Shown here one piece after another: positions 27,707 to 36,849 of a DNA stretch of 64,000 bases. The DNA comes from PALSA-693 sp963780345. Lineage in GTDB: Bacteria; Actinomycetota; Acidimicrobiia; Acidimicrobiales; Palsa-688. The notes beneath the pieces are model-generated. The model saw only the letters and a list, made by a program, of their open reading frames with translations, had not been told where the DNA came from and did no database searches. Each line of letters starts with the position of its first letter. Position 1 is the first letter of the stretch. The stretch is from the NCBI GenBank assembly GCA_963780345.1, contig CAWABU010000007.1, positions 62,001 through 126,000 of the forward strand. The letters run 5' to 3'. The position numbers and the translations under genes were made by a program.

Positions 27707-28815
27707 AGGGCCGACCTTATCCCCGGGCCTGCGGGGCGGGCGCCCCGGCCGGTTATGCCCAGGCCACCCGGGAACAGACTGTGCGGGCAGGCTGCGGTTG
27801 TACCGCAGGGGAAGGTGGGTAGTTGGGAGGAACGGTGCGCAGGGCATTCTTGCTGGTCGTCACAATGAGCTTCGAGAGCAGTTCGACCGGGTCAGCGACC
27901 GGACGCTGACCGCATCGAAGCGCTGGGGCGGCTATCCCAGCTAGTGGCGGCCCATCTCCTCCGAGCAGAGCCTGGTGGTCCCGCTCCTCAAAATGCAAGG
28001 GGATCGGGGACCTCCGCCTAATCCGTCGCCTGAAGTCCGAGTACCGCCGGATGAGCCATCTCGCGGTGCGGATCGAGCGGAGGAAAGCGAACTCTCCTGA
28101 CCTCCCGGTGTTCTGGACTCCGTCTAACTGAGCCCGGCGGCTCGTTCGAGCGCGGTGTCCGGGGGTAGCGGCTGGTCCGTTGTCGGCAGGACAGCAACCA
28201 GGGCGACGCAGAGCAGCCCGAACGAAACGCGTGGATGGCCGATGGGATCCTGTTTTCGGTCGGTGTCTACCTGGTCGTCACCGCCTGTCGCGACCGGCGC
28301 CACGATCTCACTGGGCGCCTCATGCGCCACCAACCCCTCGGCGTGCCGGCCCGGCGCTAGCTCGTCCGGCCATCTGGGACGAGGCGCCATCTCGGCCATG
28401 ACCTGGCCGACGGTGGCCGCGAAATCCACACTCTCCATCGTCCTCGAGGACCAGTTCGGCCGGCGGGGATGACGACGACCACGCGAAATCGACTGCTGGG
28501 GTTCCAGTCCCCTCGAGCTCAACCCCCGCGGCTCACGGCCAGCCAACCGAAACAGCCAGCATGCACGCCCACAGGGGCTGCCATACCGAGCAAGCCACGG
28601 CTTCCAGACGGCGGTCTCGTGAACTCAGGACCAGCGTGGGCTCGGTGACCTCCACGTCGTCCGCCGCCAGACATCGGCCCTCACGCCGCGCCCCGAATGT
28701 TCGTTGGCCACGGCCGATTCAGACCGGCCCCCAATCTCCGGGTCCCTCGAGTGTTCGCTGCTGTTGTTGGCGTTCGGTGCTTGGGCCATCCGATTAGAAC
28801 GAATGCGTGGACGCG

Positions 28816-28845
28816 CGAGGAGGAGACCAACTGGTCTCCTCCTCG
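28816..28845. repeat. 30-base near-perfect palindrome
   Basis: CGAGGAGGAGACCA / TGGTCTCCTCCTCG with only two bases (AC) at the centre. The tight centre disfavours a simple terminator hairpin and is more like a symmetric protein-binding or recombination site. Confidence 0.5.
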
Positions 28846-29150
28846 TCGATATCTGTTCAGTTGTCGCGCCCTGGGTACGACCGGGGGTGCACCGCTTAAG
28901 GTCGGGAGATCACGATTGGGGGCGGGGCCTCGTCGCCGGTTCCGAGTCCCTCCTGGCTTTGACGCTCGCTCTGGCGGCGCAAGAGGGCCACTCCCTATCC
29001 GGTTCTCATTCTTCGGTCTTTCCCGAACGGCCCAGGGCATGCCTAGGCGCCGACGCCTGCGGGCCTCGATTGGCAGCGGGGCGGCGGTCGCCCTGTCGAA
29101 CGGATCAGCAGAGTTAGAACCACCTCCTGTTCTCACGATGATGTCCCTGT

Positions 29151-29173
29151 GCGAAGGGTTCAAGTCCCTTCGC
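29151..29173. terminator. 8-bp hairpin with T-loop-like sequence
   Basis: GCGAAGGG / CCCTTCGC around TTCAAGT, followed on the plus strand by GACAGAATTTTGCC. The loop looks like a tRNA T-loop, but the 8-bp stem and lack of other tRNA arms argue for an ordinary hairpin, possibly a weak terminator. Confidence 0.3.
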
Positions 29174-29309
29174 GACAGAATTTTGCCATCCGGTGCCGTG
29201 TTGTCAAGAGGGCGCGGAGCGCTTTTTCGGAAAGCGGATCCAGATCTTGCCAGCCGAATGTCTCGATCCGGCCCGAGTCATCGGCACACCGCCAGGGCAC
29301 GAGAGATGT

Positions 29310-29615
29310 CTAGGGCGTTTGCGTTTTGATTGTGGCGTCGAGGCGTTGGATCTGGGCTTTGAGGCGGCGAACTTCGTCTTGGAGTTCGAGGACCCGCCTG
29401 ATCCCGGCGATGTTGATGCCGGTGTCGGTCAGGGCGGCGATTTGGCGTAGCCTTTCCACGTCCCGGGCGCTGTAGAGGCGGGTGCCGCCAGCGCTGCGGT
29501 CAGGGTCGACCAGGCCTTCACGTTCGTAAACCCGGAGCGTCTGGGGGTGCAGCCCGCAGAGTTGCGCGGCTATGGAGATGGCGAAGACGCCGTGGTCTCG
29601 GTCGGGCCAGTCCAT
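29310..29615 (-). CDS. hspR: HspR-type MerR-family heat-shock repressor
   Basis: A 101-residue protein whose ATG overlaps the stop of the dnaJ-like gene by one base. It has the winged-helix pattern of HspR: FAISIAAQLCGLHPQTLRVY, then EREGLVDPDRSAGGTRLYS, DVERLRQIAALTDTGINIAG and IRRVLEL, ending in a coiled-coil tail (EVRRLKAQIQRLDATI). HspR represses dnaK/clpB/hsp20-type genes by binding HAIR inverted repeats, with DnaK as co-repressor. Its position beside dnaJ-like and hsp20 genes fits autoregulation of a heat-shock cluster. Confidence 0.85.
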   Translation of the reverse strand: MDWPDRDHGVFAISIAAQLCGLHPQTLRVYEREGLVDPDRSAGGTRLYSARDVERLRQIAALTDTGINIAGIRRVLELQDEVRRLKAQIQRLDATIKTQTP

Positions 29616-30109
29616 CACCACCGCCGCCATGCTCGCAGGACGGCGTCGATGAACTGTGCGAGATCGGTGCCACCCCGACCCGACGCGGCGCCGCCCGGGT
29701 TGGAGGGCGAGGCGACATGTACCGGTCCAGCGATGAGAGGAGCCGAGCCGGTTTCGAACGGTCCCAGGCCGATGACCGTGGGCTGGTGCGCCGGCCGACC
29801 GGGGATTTGTCTGGGTGTCACCGGAAGGTCGTGCGAGGGTTGGCTCCGGGACGGCGGGACCCGACGTCGTCGGGTGTCGATGGTCGTCGGTCGTGGTCGT
29901 AGCGGGCCCGGCGCCCCGGGTTGCTGAGAATCTCGTAGGCCTCGGTGATCTCCCGGAACCGAACGGCGGCGTCCGGGGCGTCGGGATGGGCGTCGGGATG
30001 GAGGCTGTGGGCCAGGCGGCGGTAGGCCCGGCCGATCTGCCTCGGAAGCCTCCGGCGCCACGTCCAGCCGCCGGTACATCCGATCTCCATTGGTTGGGTC
30101 CGATGGCAT
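29615..30109 (-). CDS. DnaJ-domain (J-domain) protein, frameshifted
   Basis: The first residues (MYRRLDVAPEASE) and the last part (from about TPRQIPGRPAHQ to AQFIDAVLRAWRRW) lie in one frame. The core of the J domain, IGRAYRRLAHSLHPDAHPDA followed by AAVRFREITEAYEIL and RRARYDHDRRP, lies in another. Two compensating indels, near 30045 and between about 29830 and 29930, are therefore needed. The HPD tripeptide that stimulates DnaK ATPase is present. The protein is short (about 165 residues) and lacks the zinc-finger region, so it is a CbpA/J-domain-only type. It is transcribed with hspR and divergent from hsp20. Confidence 0.7.
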   Translation of the reverse strand: MPSDPTNGDRMYRRLDVAPEASEADRPGLPPPGPQPPSRRPSRRPGRRRSVPGDHRGLRDSQQPGAPGPLRPRPTTIDTRRRRVPPSRSQPSHDLPVTPRQIPGRPAHQPTVIGLGPFETGSAPLIAGPVHVASPSNPGGAASGRGGTDLAQFIDAVLRAWRRW

Positions 30110-30140
30110 AATCTGAGTCGTCTGTTGCAGATCTTCGATA

Positions 30141-30162
30141 GTTGAGTATCATAACACTCGCC
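30141..30162. promoter_or_regulatory. HAIR-like HspR operator
   Basis: GTTGAGT, 8 bases, ACTCGCC, in the gap between the divergent dnaJ-like and hsp20 genes. It resembles the HspR-binding HAIR consensus CTTGAGT-N7-ACTCAAG, with one extra spacer base and mismatches at the ends. Confidence 0.45.
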
Positions 30163-30228
30163 TCCCGGGATGCGATGGAGGCGGACACCATCAGCGGCTC
30201 TGTAGGCGACGCAGAAGGAGGACCTGAC

Positions 30229-30657
30229 ATGCTGATGCGAACCGACCCCTTCCGTGACCTCGACCGGCTCACCCAGCAGGTCGTCGGCGCCGTGGCCCGC
30301 CCGGCCGCCATGCCCATGGACGCCTACCGCATGGGGACGGACTTCTACGTTCATTTCGACCTGCCGGGGATCAACCCGGACTCGATCGACCTGACCGTCG
30401 AGCAGAACGTGCTCACCGTCAGAGCCGAGCGCACGCCGATCGGGGCGGACGGAGCCGAGATGATCGTCAGCGAACGACCGGTGGGAACCTTCACCCGCCA
30501 GCTGTTTCTGGGTGAGACCCTCGACGCGGACGCCATCGCGGCTGACTACCACTCCGGGGTGCTGACGCTCACTATTCCGGTGCGCGAAGCGGCCAAGCCC
30601 CGCAAACTGGCTATTACCAGCAGCGACGCCGACAAGCAGCTGAGCTCGGCCTCTTAG
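30229..30657 (+). CDS. Hsp20/alpha-crystallin small heat-shock protein
   Basis: A 142-residue protein; the ATG at 30229 sits 7 bases behind GAAGGAGG, so the upstream in-frame extension is rejected. The alpha-crystallin domain (about 35-125) includes YVHFDLPGINPDSIDLTVEQ, LTVRAER, GTFTRQLFLGETLD and YHSGVLTLTIPV with the conserved G-x-L motif. The C-terminal tail (KPRKLAI) has the I/V-x-I/V-like anchor in reduced form. It prevents aggregation of unfolded proteins without ATP. Its promoter overlaps a HAIR-like site, suggesting HspR control. Confidence 0.9.
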   Translation: MLMRTDPFRDLDRLTQQVVGAVARPAAMPMDAYRMGTDFYVHFDLPGINPDSIDLTVEQNVLTVRAERTPIGADGAEMIVSERPVGTFTRQLFLGETLDADAIAADYHSGVLTLTIPVREAAKPRKLAITSSDADKQLSSAS

Positions 30658-30698
30658 CCTGGCCGGCGGGCCGGACCGATCGGCGACAGCGGGTCATC

Positions 30699-31403
30699 GT
30701 GAACAGCGACGGAGGGTCGGGTGAGTTCAGCGAATCCCAGCGGGCTGGCCTCGAGGAGCGCCAAGCCGACCAGGACCGCACCCTGGCGGCCGTGCACCAG
30801 CTCGAGGCGATGCTCGGGCAGGCCGCGCCAGGCCGCGAGCCGGCGTGGAGCTCCCAGGTTCTGGGGGCGCTGGTCGCTCTGGACCAGGTTACAGCCGAGG
30901 AGGCGGACAATGCCGACTCGCCCGACAGTCTGCTCTCAGACGTGGCCCGCACCCAGCCGTGGTTGCGTAACCGGGCGCGGGGACTGCGCCTCCAATACCG
31001 CCAGCTTCGAGGCGCGGTAGCGTCGCTGAGAGCCGAACTGGAGCCGCAGCCCCAATCCTCGGTGGACTACGCTGATGTGCGCCAACGGCTGGGATGGATC
31101 CTGACCGGGCTACGCCACCAGCGGGCCCGGGAATCAGATCTCATCTACGAGGCCTACTACGACGCCTTCCGCGCCGACCTGCCCGCCGAGGCCGCCTCGA
31201 GCTCGGCCGCCGAGCAGCCCCGCGCCCGCTACCAAGCCAGGGAAACCTTCGACCGATCAGAAGTAACGAGCCTTATAGCGTCGGGTATCGCCATCCCGCT
31301 GCGCACGCCACCGAACGCATCACCTGCCCGTGCGCCGGAAATGGGTCGTTGCCCGCGACGGCTACTCGCCGCCCAGGCGGCGTCCCGGCTGTCACCCTCA
31401 TGA
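30699..31403 (+). CDS. Helical protein of unknown function
   Basis: A 234-residue protein starting at GTG, 41 bases after the hsp20 stop. Mostly helical: ERQADQDRTLAAVHQLEAML, LVALDQVTAEEADN, LRLQYRQLRGAVASLRAEL, then ILTGLRHQRARESDLIYEAY, a heptad-rich pattern suggesting a helical bundle. The last 40 residues are Arg/Pro rich and may be non-coding. No family recognised. Probably co-transcribed with hsp20 and so possibly a stress protein. Confidence 0.6.
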   Translation: MNSDGGSGEFSESQRAGLEERQADQDRTLAAVHQLEAMLGQAAPGREPAWSSQVLGALVALDQVTAEEADNADSPDSLLSDVARTQPWLRNRARGLRLQYRQLRGAVASLRAELEPQPQSSVDYADVRQRLGWILTGLRHQRARESDLIYEAYYDAFRADLPAEAASSSAAEQPRARYQARETFDRSEVTSLIASGIAIPLRTPPNASPARAPEMGRCPRRLLAAQAASRLSPS

Positions 31404-31595
31404 CCGGCCGCACAGCCATATCGGCGCTCTCGTTAAACGGCGCGGGCGGGCACCGACCGCGACACAACCTCAGGTAGGAACTCATGGGCCTCCAGATCGA
31501 AACTATCGCACACCGTTCCGCTATCGTCGTGACCCTCACCAGCGCAACCGATGTCGGAGCGCTTGACGCCCAGTGAGCTCCAATGAGGAACGACT

Positions 31596-31922
31596 GTGTG
31601 TCCGACATCAGCGAAATCACCCACACCAGTCCACTACGAGATCGTTGACGCATTTGGGCCGGCCGTGGCGGCGCTCAAGCTGGTAGCGCCATCCGCAGAC
31701 GCGACCCCGGACCGGCCGCTCTGTCAGCGCGTCGTCTACCCCAGTGTCGATGCCGCCATCGCCGCCGCCCCCGAACCACCAGCAACCCGGCTCGAGCAAG
31801 ACCTGGCGGCCGAGTTCGACGACCTCGCGGATCACTACGCCCAGATGATCGACCATAGTAGACAACTCCTGCACAAAGCCGAACTGACCGCAGGAGCCAG
31901 CGCCCAACATCCGAGAACATGA
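31596..31922 (+). CDS. Small protein of unknown function
   Basis: A 108-residue frame with an N-terminal alternating segment (VHYEIVDAFGPAVAALKLVA) and a C-terminal helix (LEQDLAAEFDDLADHYAQMI). Composition is plausible for a real protein. No family and no strong ribosome site. Confidence 0.4.
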   Translation: MCPTSAKSPTPVHYEIVDAFGPAVAALKLVAPSADATPDRPLCQRVVYPSVDAAIAAAPEPPATRLEQDLAAEFDDLADHYAQMIDHSRQLLHKAELTAGASAQHPRT

Positions 31923-32865
31923 GCTGGCAAGGCTCGAATATCGATCGACGTGGACAGTCCCTCTCACCGAGATCGCTGGGACAGGGCGAGGGCGACGGCG
32001 CGGATCTGCTCCCGGGTGCCGTCATCGATCCTCCTCGGATGCGGGCCGGTAGGAGGGCGCAGCGAATCGCATCCGTCCGTGTTGAACTCGGCGATCACGC
32101 CGGACCTGATTCTCGTCGTCTGCAGCACCACCGCGATCTGCGCCGCCGCCACCTGCGAATCCGACGCCAAAAATGATCTGCGCCGCTGGCGCAGAGCGAA
32201 CAAGCGTGGGATTACCAGCGCACAGTTCGGTGCCGGCTCACGTCTGGAGGCTGCCTTCGTTTCCAGCACGTGAGCCTGAGCCGGGCGTGTTCCTCCCCAG
32301 GGAGGTGCTGAAATTTACCCAGATGATCGCCGAGCGTGACGTGTCGCCGGCATCGAAGTGGAGGAATGCTCATCGCCTTGACGCAGCCGAGATCACTGCG
32401 TTATTGGCCACCGCGTCATATCCGACGCACTGGGCTGCCGGGAGCGCGCCAGTGGCCTGGCCAAGAACAAGCAGTAGCTGTGAATCACACTGGGATTCTC
32501 TAGGGTTCGACCTCGAGGGCTAGGGGCGTCAGGCCGCCCGGCTTATCGGGATCGAGAGATCCTAGGGCAGACCGATACCACTACCGCACAATCGTGTACT
32601 GCGGCGGGAAGGGTGATCGAATCACCGCCGCGGTCGGAGAACGTCACCCAGGGTCAACGCCGGCTAGTTGGGGGCGTGCTCCACCGTCATGAAGATATTG
32701 ACCGGCTGCGGCACCGGAACGGCAGCCGAGTCCGGGTAGGCCTCGGCCAGGTTGCTCGCACAGGACCGGGTGGCCGTCGGCGCCGAGTATGCGATATCGC
32801 TTCGGATCACACGGACGCGATCAGCATGTCGTGTGCGCCAGGGCTGGTTGTGTCGTGCTCGAGGA
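31923..32865. other. Region without a well-supported gene
   Basis: A plus-strand frame around 32280-32520 contains a helical-looking stretch (LPREVLKFTQMIAERDVSPA) but has no start signal. A minus-strand piece ending near 32668 reads AEAYPDSAAVPVPQPVNIFM and may be the relic of a C-terminus. Neither is strong enough to call. Confidence 0.4.
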
Positions 32866-33579
32866 TCAAAAGCGGTTCACGAGGTTGGTAAAGCCGCCGG
32901 GTCGGGTGCTGGTGTCGATGAGCGGAGCGATGCTCCAGAAATGATCGCCCAGCTGTTGCCGTGATACGAGGCTGTGGCGGTACTGGCCCAGAGAATCGCG
33001 GTGGAGGTACCAGAGGTGGTAGAAGTCGAGGTGGTTCTCCAGGAGGATCTTCCAGTTGGCCCGCACGTGGTGACGGACGGTCGACAAATGCACGAGAGGT
33101 CCCGCCAAGAGTGGCTCAAGCCGCTCGAACAGGGGGGCGGATGACGTCTCGAAACCGGGAGCCTGGTCGTCCGCGTTAAGAAAAATAAGCCCGTGCCAGT
33201 CGTAGAGCGCCACTGGTCGTAGTCCCCAACAGGTCCGATCCAAACCGTGGAACTGCTGGCGCTGCTGCGGAACCCGCTCGAGTCGACCGTCCAGGCCGTA
33301 GCCCCAGTCGTGGTACGGGCAGGTGATCTGACTCTCCACCTGGCCGGCGCCCTCGAGGAGGAGAAGGCCCCTATGGCGGCAGACATTGCGGAAGGCCTTC
33401 ACCGCCCCGTCGTGATCACGGACGATGACCGGCGGCTCGCCGGCGACGTCTAAGGTCAAGTAATCGCCAGGGTGGGGGACGTCCTCGGCGCTGGCGGCGG
33501 CGAGCCATGATCGGCCGAAGACGTGCCGGTGTTCAGCGGCGAGGACGTCAGCCGAGACGTACCAGTCGCGATCGGGCAA
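32866..33579 (-). CDS. Rieske oxygenase alpha subunit, C-terminally truncated
   Basis: A 237-residue protein starting at TTG, 7 bases behind AGGAGG. The Rieske 2Fe-2S ligands are C67-x-H69 (NVCRHRG) and C87-x2-H90 (CPYHDWG). The start of the catalytic domain follows with D185, H188 and H193 in NHLDFYHLWYLH, two of the three mononuclear iron ligands. Complete ring-hydroxylating oxygenase alpha subunits have about 380-450 residues. The C-terminal half with the third (acidic) iron ligand is missing, so the enzyme is probably inactive. Divergent from the SDR gene at 33899, with an AT-rich gap between. Confidence 0.85.
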   Translation of the reverse strand: MPDRDWYVSADVLAAEHRHVFGRSWLAAASAEDVPHPGDYLTLDVAGEPPVIVRDHDGAVKAFRNVCRHRGLLLLEGAGQVESQITCPYHDWGYGLDGRLERVPQQRQQFHGLDRTCWGLRPVALYDWHGLIFLNADDQAPGFETSSAPLFERLEPLLAGPLVHLSTVRHHVRANWKILLENHLDFYHLWYLHRDSLGQYRHSLVSRQQLGDHFWSIAPLIDTSTRPGGFTNLVNRF

Positions 33580-33898
33580 CGCAGAGCCTCCTGAGTTATA
33601 AAGCCGAGCTACTATCGCGTTGGTAGAAGTTTAAATGTGCCACACTAATCGCAGTTAGTTTCTCTGTGAACTCTCGATGAATCCGCTATTCAGCACGTGA
33701 TCTGCCTCAACCCGCAGCCAGAACTGGTGCGCCGGTTCGAGGCTGCCATCCCGATCTCGGCGGCACGCACTGGCGCTTGGAGGCGATCATCGGGCAGGCT
33801 CAACCTGTCCCCCTCCGTCGACGAAGAGACGTGTACGCGAGTGGCGCGGGCCTACGACCGAGGGCTGGAGCGGGTTGGTTCGTTGGAAGGTGGAGCGC
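33580..33898. other. Divergent promoter region, AT-rich
   Basis: A/T-rich bases lie at 33595-33665. They contain the short inverted repeat ACTAA / TTAGT at 33644-33659. A 69-codon frame (33697-33906) overlapping the SDR start has no recognised match; its end (DEETCTRVARAYDRGLERVG) is the only convincing part. Confidence 0.4.
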
Positions 33899-34627
33899 AT
33901 GTCTGAGCCATATCGGGTGGTCGCCATCACCGGAGCTTCGGGCGGCATCGGCGCGGCGATCGCCCGTCGCTTCGCCGCCTCCGGCGACCGCCTATTGCTG
34001 CTCGACCGCAGATCGCCGCCCGACGACCTGGTGGCGGGATTGGGTGGAAGCGCCTGGTATCAGGCGGTCGACGTGTCGGTCACCGCCGATGTGGCCGCGG
34101 CCATAGAGGCGGGGGCGGCCGAACTCGGACCGGTCGGCGTTCTCATCAACAACGCGGGTATCGGGAATCACCGGCGTTTCGTCGACATGACCGAGACCGA
34201 GTGGGACAACATGATGGCCGTCAACCTCAAGAGCGTGTTCAACACCTGCCGGGCCGTGGTCCCGCAGATGATCGAGGCTGGCCGCGGGAAGATCGTCAAC
34301 GTGGCCTCCGAGCTGGGGCTGGTCGGAGCAGTGTCCATGACCCACTACAGTGCGTCCAAGGGCGGCGTGATCGCATTCAGCAAGGCCCTCGCCCGCGAGC
34401 TGTCCCCCGCAGGGGTACACGTCAACGTCGTAGCGCCGGGTCCGATCGAGACGCCGCTGCTCACCGACTATCCGGAGGAGTACAACGATGAAACTCTTGC
34501 CACTATCCCGCTCGGGAGGTGGGGCCAGCCGGATGACGTGGCCGCCACGGTGCACTTCGTGGCATCCGACGACGCCGACTTCTACGCCGGATGGGTATTC
34601 AGCCCCAATGGCGGGGTCGTGATGTGA
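33899..34627 (+). CDS. SDR-family NAD(P)-dependent oxidoreductase
   Basis: A 242-residue classical short-chain dehydrogenase. Cofactor motif TGASGGIG at about 11-18, NNAG near 85, Asn in MAVNLKSVF, Ser in VASELG and catalytic Tyr/Lys in YSASKGG, with GPIETPLLTD after. All active-site residues are present. The Asp in LLLLDRR after the second strand favours NAD over NADP. The neighbouring Rieske and amidohydrolase genes suggest a role in breakdown of a ring compound. Confidence 0.88.
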   Translation: MSEPYRVVAITGASGGIGAAIARRFAASGDRLLLLDRRSPPDDLVAGLGGSAWYQAVDVSVTADVAAAIEAGAAELGPVGVLINNAGIGNHRRFVDMTETEWDNMMAVNLKSVFNTCRAVVPQMIEAGRGKIVNVASELGLVGAVSMTHYSASKGGVIAFSKALARELSPAGVHVNVVAPGPIETPLLTDYPEEYNDETLATIPLGRWGQPDDVAATVHFVASDDADFYAGWVFSPNGGVVM

Positions 34628-34792
34628 CCGACATCGCGCCCAGCGCCCGGCCGTACCGGGTGGAACTTTCATCGGCTCCGACCCGGCGAGCCTGGACGAT
34701 CTGGACTGTGGCTATCCCTGGGGCGCCTGTGACGGCTGCGTGAATATAGAACCGGCAGGGTAGATGCTCGGACGGTCGGATCATACGATCAG

Positions 34793-35722
34793 GTGGTGAC
34801 CCGGTCTCCGATTGTTGATGTTCATGTACACCTGCTGCCCGAGGGCGAGCCCGGAGAGGAACCCGAACGGGACCCTTACGAGATCTGGGAGTACGGGGTT
34901 AAAGAGGACGTCGAGATTTGCGAGCTGGCCGGGACCATCGGGCAGGTCGCGGACGCCATGCGCGCTGCGGAGTGCGACCACTTCGTGGTGGTCAACATGT
35001 TCGTGCCCGACGCCGAGCTGGCCAAGATGGGGGATGATGCCTCACTCGAGAACTCCCTCGAGCCGCTCCAGCAGCGTCTGGTGGACTTCAACAGCTGGGC
35101 CCTCGACCTGGCCCATTCCCGTCCGGGCACGACGACGTTCGTGGCCATGGATCCGACAGTGATGGGTGGCAGGCAGGGCGCCGAACACCTGTGCTGGGCC
35201 AACGAGCGCGGTGCCTTGGGTTTCAAGATCCACCCGGTCATGCAGCGGTTTCTCCCCGACGACCCGCGGATGGACCAGATTTTCGACGCCTGCGAGGAGC
35301 TGGAGATGGGCGTGATCGCCCATGCCGGCTCCTCCCGCTCCGGCCCCGAATGGGCGGAGCCGGAGGCGTTCGCGGCCGTCCTTGACGCTCATCCGCGACT
35401 CAAGCTGGTGTTGGCCCACCTCGGCGGTGGGCGCTGGCAGCAGACCTGCCGGCTGGCGGCCGCCTACCCGAGCGTACGTTTCGACTTGTGCGAGATCATT
35501 GCCTGGTGCGGGGCGCCGGGCGCACCGACTCATGATGAGATGGGTCGGATGATCAAAGAGATCGGGGCCGAGCGGGTGATGTTCGGCACTGACTTCCCCT
35601 GGTATCAAGTGGACCGGACTATTGAACAAGTGATGGCTCTCCCTCACCTCTGCGACGAGGAGCGTGCGCTGATACTCGGCGTGAACGCCGTCAACTATCT
35701 GGGCCTGCCAGTGCGGGTCTAG
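34793..35722 (+). CDS. Amidohydrolase (ACMSD-like metal-dependent hydrolase)
   Basis: A 309-residue TIM-barrel protein starting at GTG. The N-terminal metal motif is VDVHVHL (H11, H13). Further metal-site residues sit in GFKIHPV, VIAHAG, LVLAHLGG and the C-terminal FGTDFPW with the catalytic Asp. The TDFPW/Y ending is typical of the ACMSD/amidohydrolase_2 family of decarboxylases and lactone hydrolases. The substrate is not deducible. Follows the SDR by 165 bases. Confidence 0.85.
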   Translation: MVTRSPIVDVHVHLLPEGEPGEEPERDPYEIWEYGVKEDVEICELAGTIGQVADAMRAAECDHFVVVNMFVPDAELAKMGDDASLENSLEPLQQRLVDFNSWALDLAHSRPGTTTFVAMDPTVMGGRQGAEHLCWANERGALGFKIHPVMQRFLPDDPRMDQIFDACEELEMGVIAHAGSSRSGPEWAEPEAFAAVLDAHPRLKLVLAHLGGGRWQQTCRLAAAYPSVRFDLCEIIAWCGAPGAPTHDEMGRMIKEIGAERVMFGTDFPWYQVDRTIEQVMALPHLCDEERALILGVNAVNYLGLPVRV

Positions 35723-35811
35723 ATGTCCGCCGGCTCCAGGGCGCATGCCGGTGATGGGGTAGCTAACGCTAGGGGCAGGCGAGGCCGTCGCCCCGCGGCG
35801 AAAGGCGGGCT

Positions 35812-36561
35812 TCATGGCAGGGTCGCGGAGGTGCCCCCGTCGATACTTAGGACCGAACCGGTTACGGCCTGGGCCACGGCCAGGTAGACGACGGCATCGG
35901 CCACCTCGGCCGCAGTGGCCAGACGGCGGACCGGTATGGTCGCCTCCATAGCGCCGCGAGAAAGGCCGTAAGAACCGTCGGCCAGAGAGTCGAGCAGCGT
36001 TTCGGTGTCTACCGGTCCGGGGGCTACGGCGTTGACCCGCACCGTGGGGGCCAACTCGACGGCCAGGGCCCGGGTCAGGTTGATCACCCCGCCCATGGCC
36101 GCGGAGTAGGCCGCCCATCCCCCGGCCATGCCGCGCAATCCGGCGTCGGAGGCCATCGTGACCACGCAGCCGCGGGAGTCGCGGAGGGCGGGAAGCGCGG
36201 CCTGCACGGTGAAATACGTTCCCTTGAGATGGGTGTCGATGGTGCGGTCCCACAAGTCTTCGTCGGCCGTGTCGATTGGTTGGGACTCGTAGGCGCCCGC
36301 GTTGGTAAACAGTACGTCGAGCCGCCCGAACCTCTCCAGCGCCTCGTCGACCGCTCGTCGGCATCCGCCCACCGTCGACACATCGCCGGCTACGAAGTGC
36401 ATCCGGTCAGGCTCACCGAGTGACGCCGCCACGTTGGCCAGGTGGTCGAGACTGGCCGCCCTACGCCGGCGCGTGCTCGCCACCATGCGACACCTCGAAG
36501 CCACGGCCGCTTTGATGTGGAGCTCGAAGGGTCGGTGATGACGAACGCTCTGACGGTGCAC
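35812..36561 (-). CDS. SDR-like protein with damaged N-terminus and active site
   Basis: Recognisable as an SDR from MVASTRRRRAASLDHLA, FVAGDVS, LFTNAGAYESQPIDTADEDL, VTMASDAG and VAPGPVDTETLL to the end SIDGGTSATLP. The Gly-rich cofactor motif TGxxxGIG is not found in this frame. Upstream a second frame has AFVITDPSSS, suggesting one or more indels near 36510-36540. The catalytic Tyr-x3-Lys reads YSAAM, with Met instead of Lys. Start position is therefore uncertain. Probably a decaying or non-catalytic SDR, convergent with the amidohydrolase. Confidence 0.7.
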   Translation of the reverse strand: MHRQSVRHHRPFELHIKAAVASRCRMVASTRRRRAASLDHLANVAASLGEPDRMHFVAGDVSTVGGCRRAVDEALERFGRLDVLFTNAGAYESQPIDTADEDLWDRTIDTHLKGTYFTVQAALPALRDSRGCVVTMASDAGLRGMAGGWAAYSAAMGGVINLTRALAVELAPTVRVNAVAPGPVDTETLLDSLADGSYGLSRGAMEATIPVRRLATAAEVADAVVYLAVAQAVTGSVLSIDGGTSATLP

Positions 36562-36849
36562 CGTCTTTCGCTCGCGGGTGCGCGAGCGAGCAGACGCCTC
36601 TGCCGCATATGTCCGTGCGCCCTCCCTGGCAGTCGAACGACCGGAACAGACCTACGCCCAAGTCGACGATGGAGACGGCATGGAGCAGTACGACTACGAA
36701 GCTCCCACCTTCGCTTTACGGGGCCGCCTCGCCCACGACCACAGTGCTCTCGCGCTCCAATACCCGGGCATTGCCAAGCCCTCCGCTTACGAGTCGGTTA
36801 GTGTTTCCGTGTCAGACTGCGGGGAACAGCGACGTCTTGGAGGTACGGA

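Larger units (their letters stand above)
27707..29309. other. 1.6-kb region without a supported gene
   Basis: Several short fragments look protein-derived: a C-terminal segment near 28015-28125 reading LIRRLKSEYRRMSHLAVRIE, and a 41-codon frame at 28235-28360 starting MADGILFSVGVYLVV, reminiscent of a transporter subunit. Neither has a complete gene around it. The region also holds the 30-base palindrome at 28816-28845 and the hairpin at 29151-29173. It may be a graveyard of degraded genes. Confidence 0.45.

Noticed and set aside
28235..28360. 41-codon frame resembling an antiporter or membrane subunit fragment
   Set aside because: Too short, no flanking homologous sequence and no partner genes.
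29151..29173. tRNA T-arm-like sequence (AAGGG-TTCAAGT-CCCTT)
   Set aside because: The stem extends to 8 bp instead of the 5 bp of a T-arm, and no D-arm, anticodon arm or matching acceptor strand lies upstream within tRNA length.
31964..32269. Minus-strand frame with helix-like end
   Set aside because: Composition uncertain, no ribosome site and no recognisable family.
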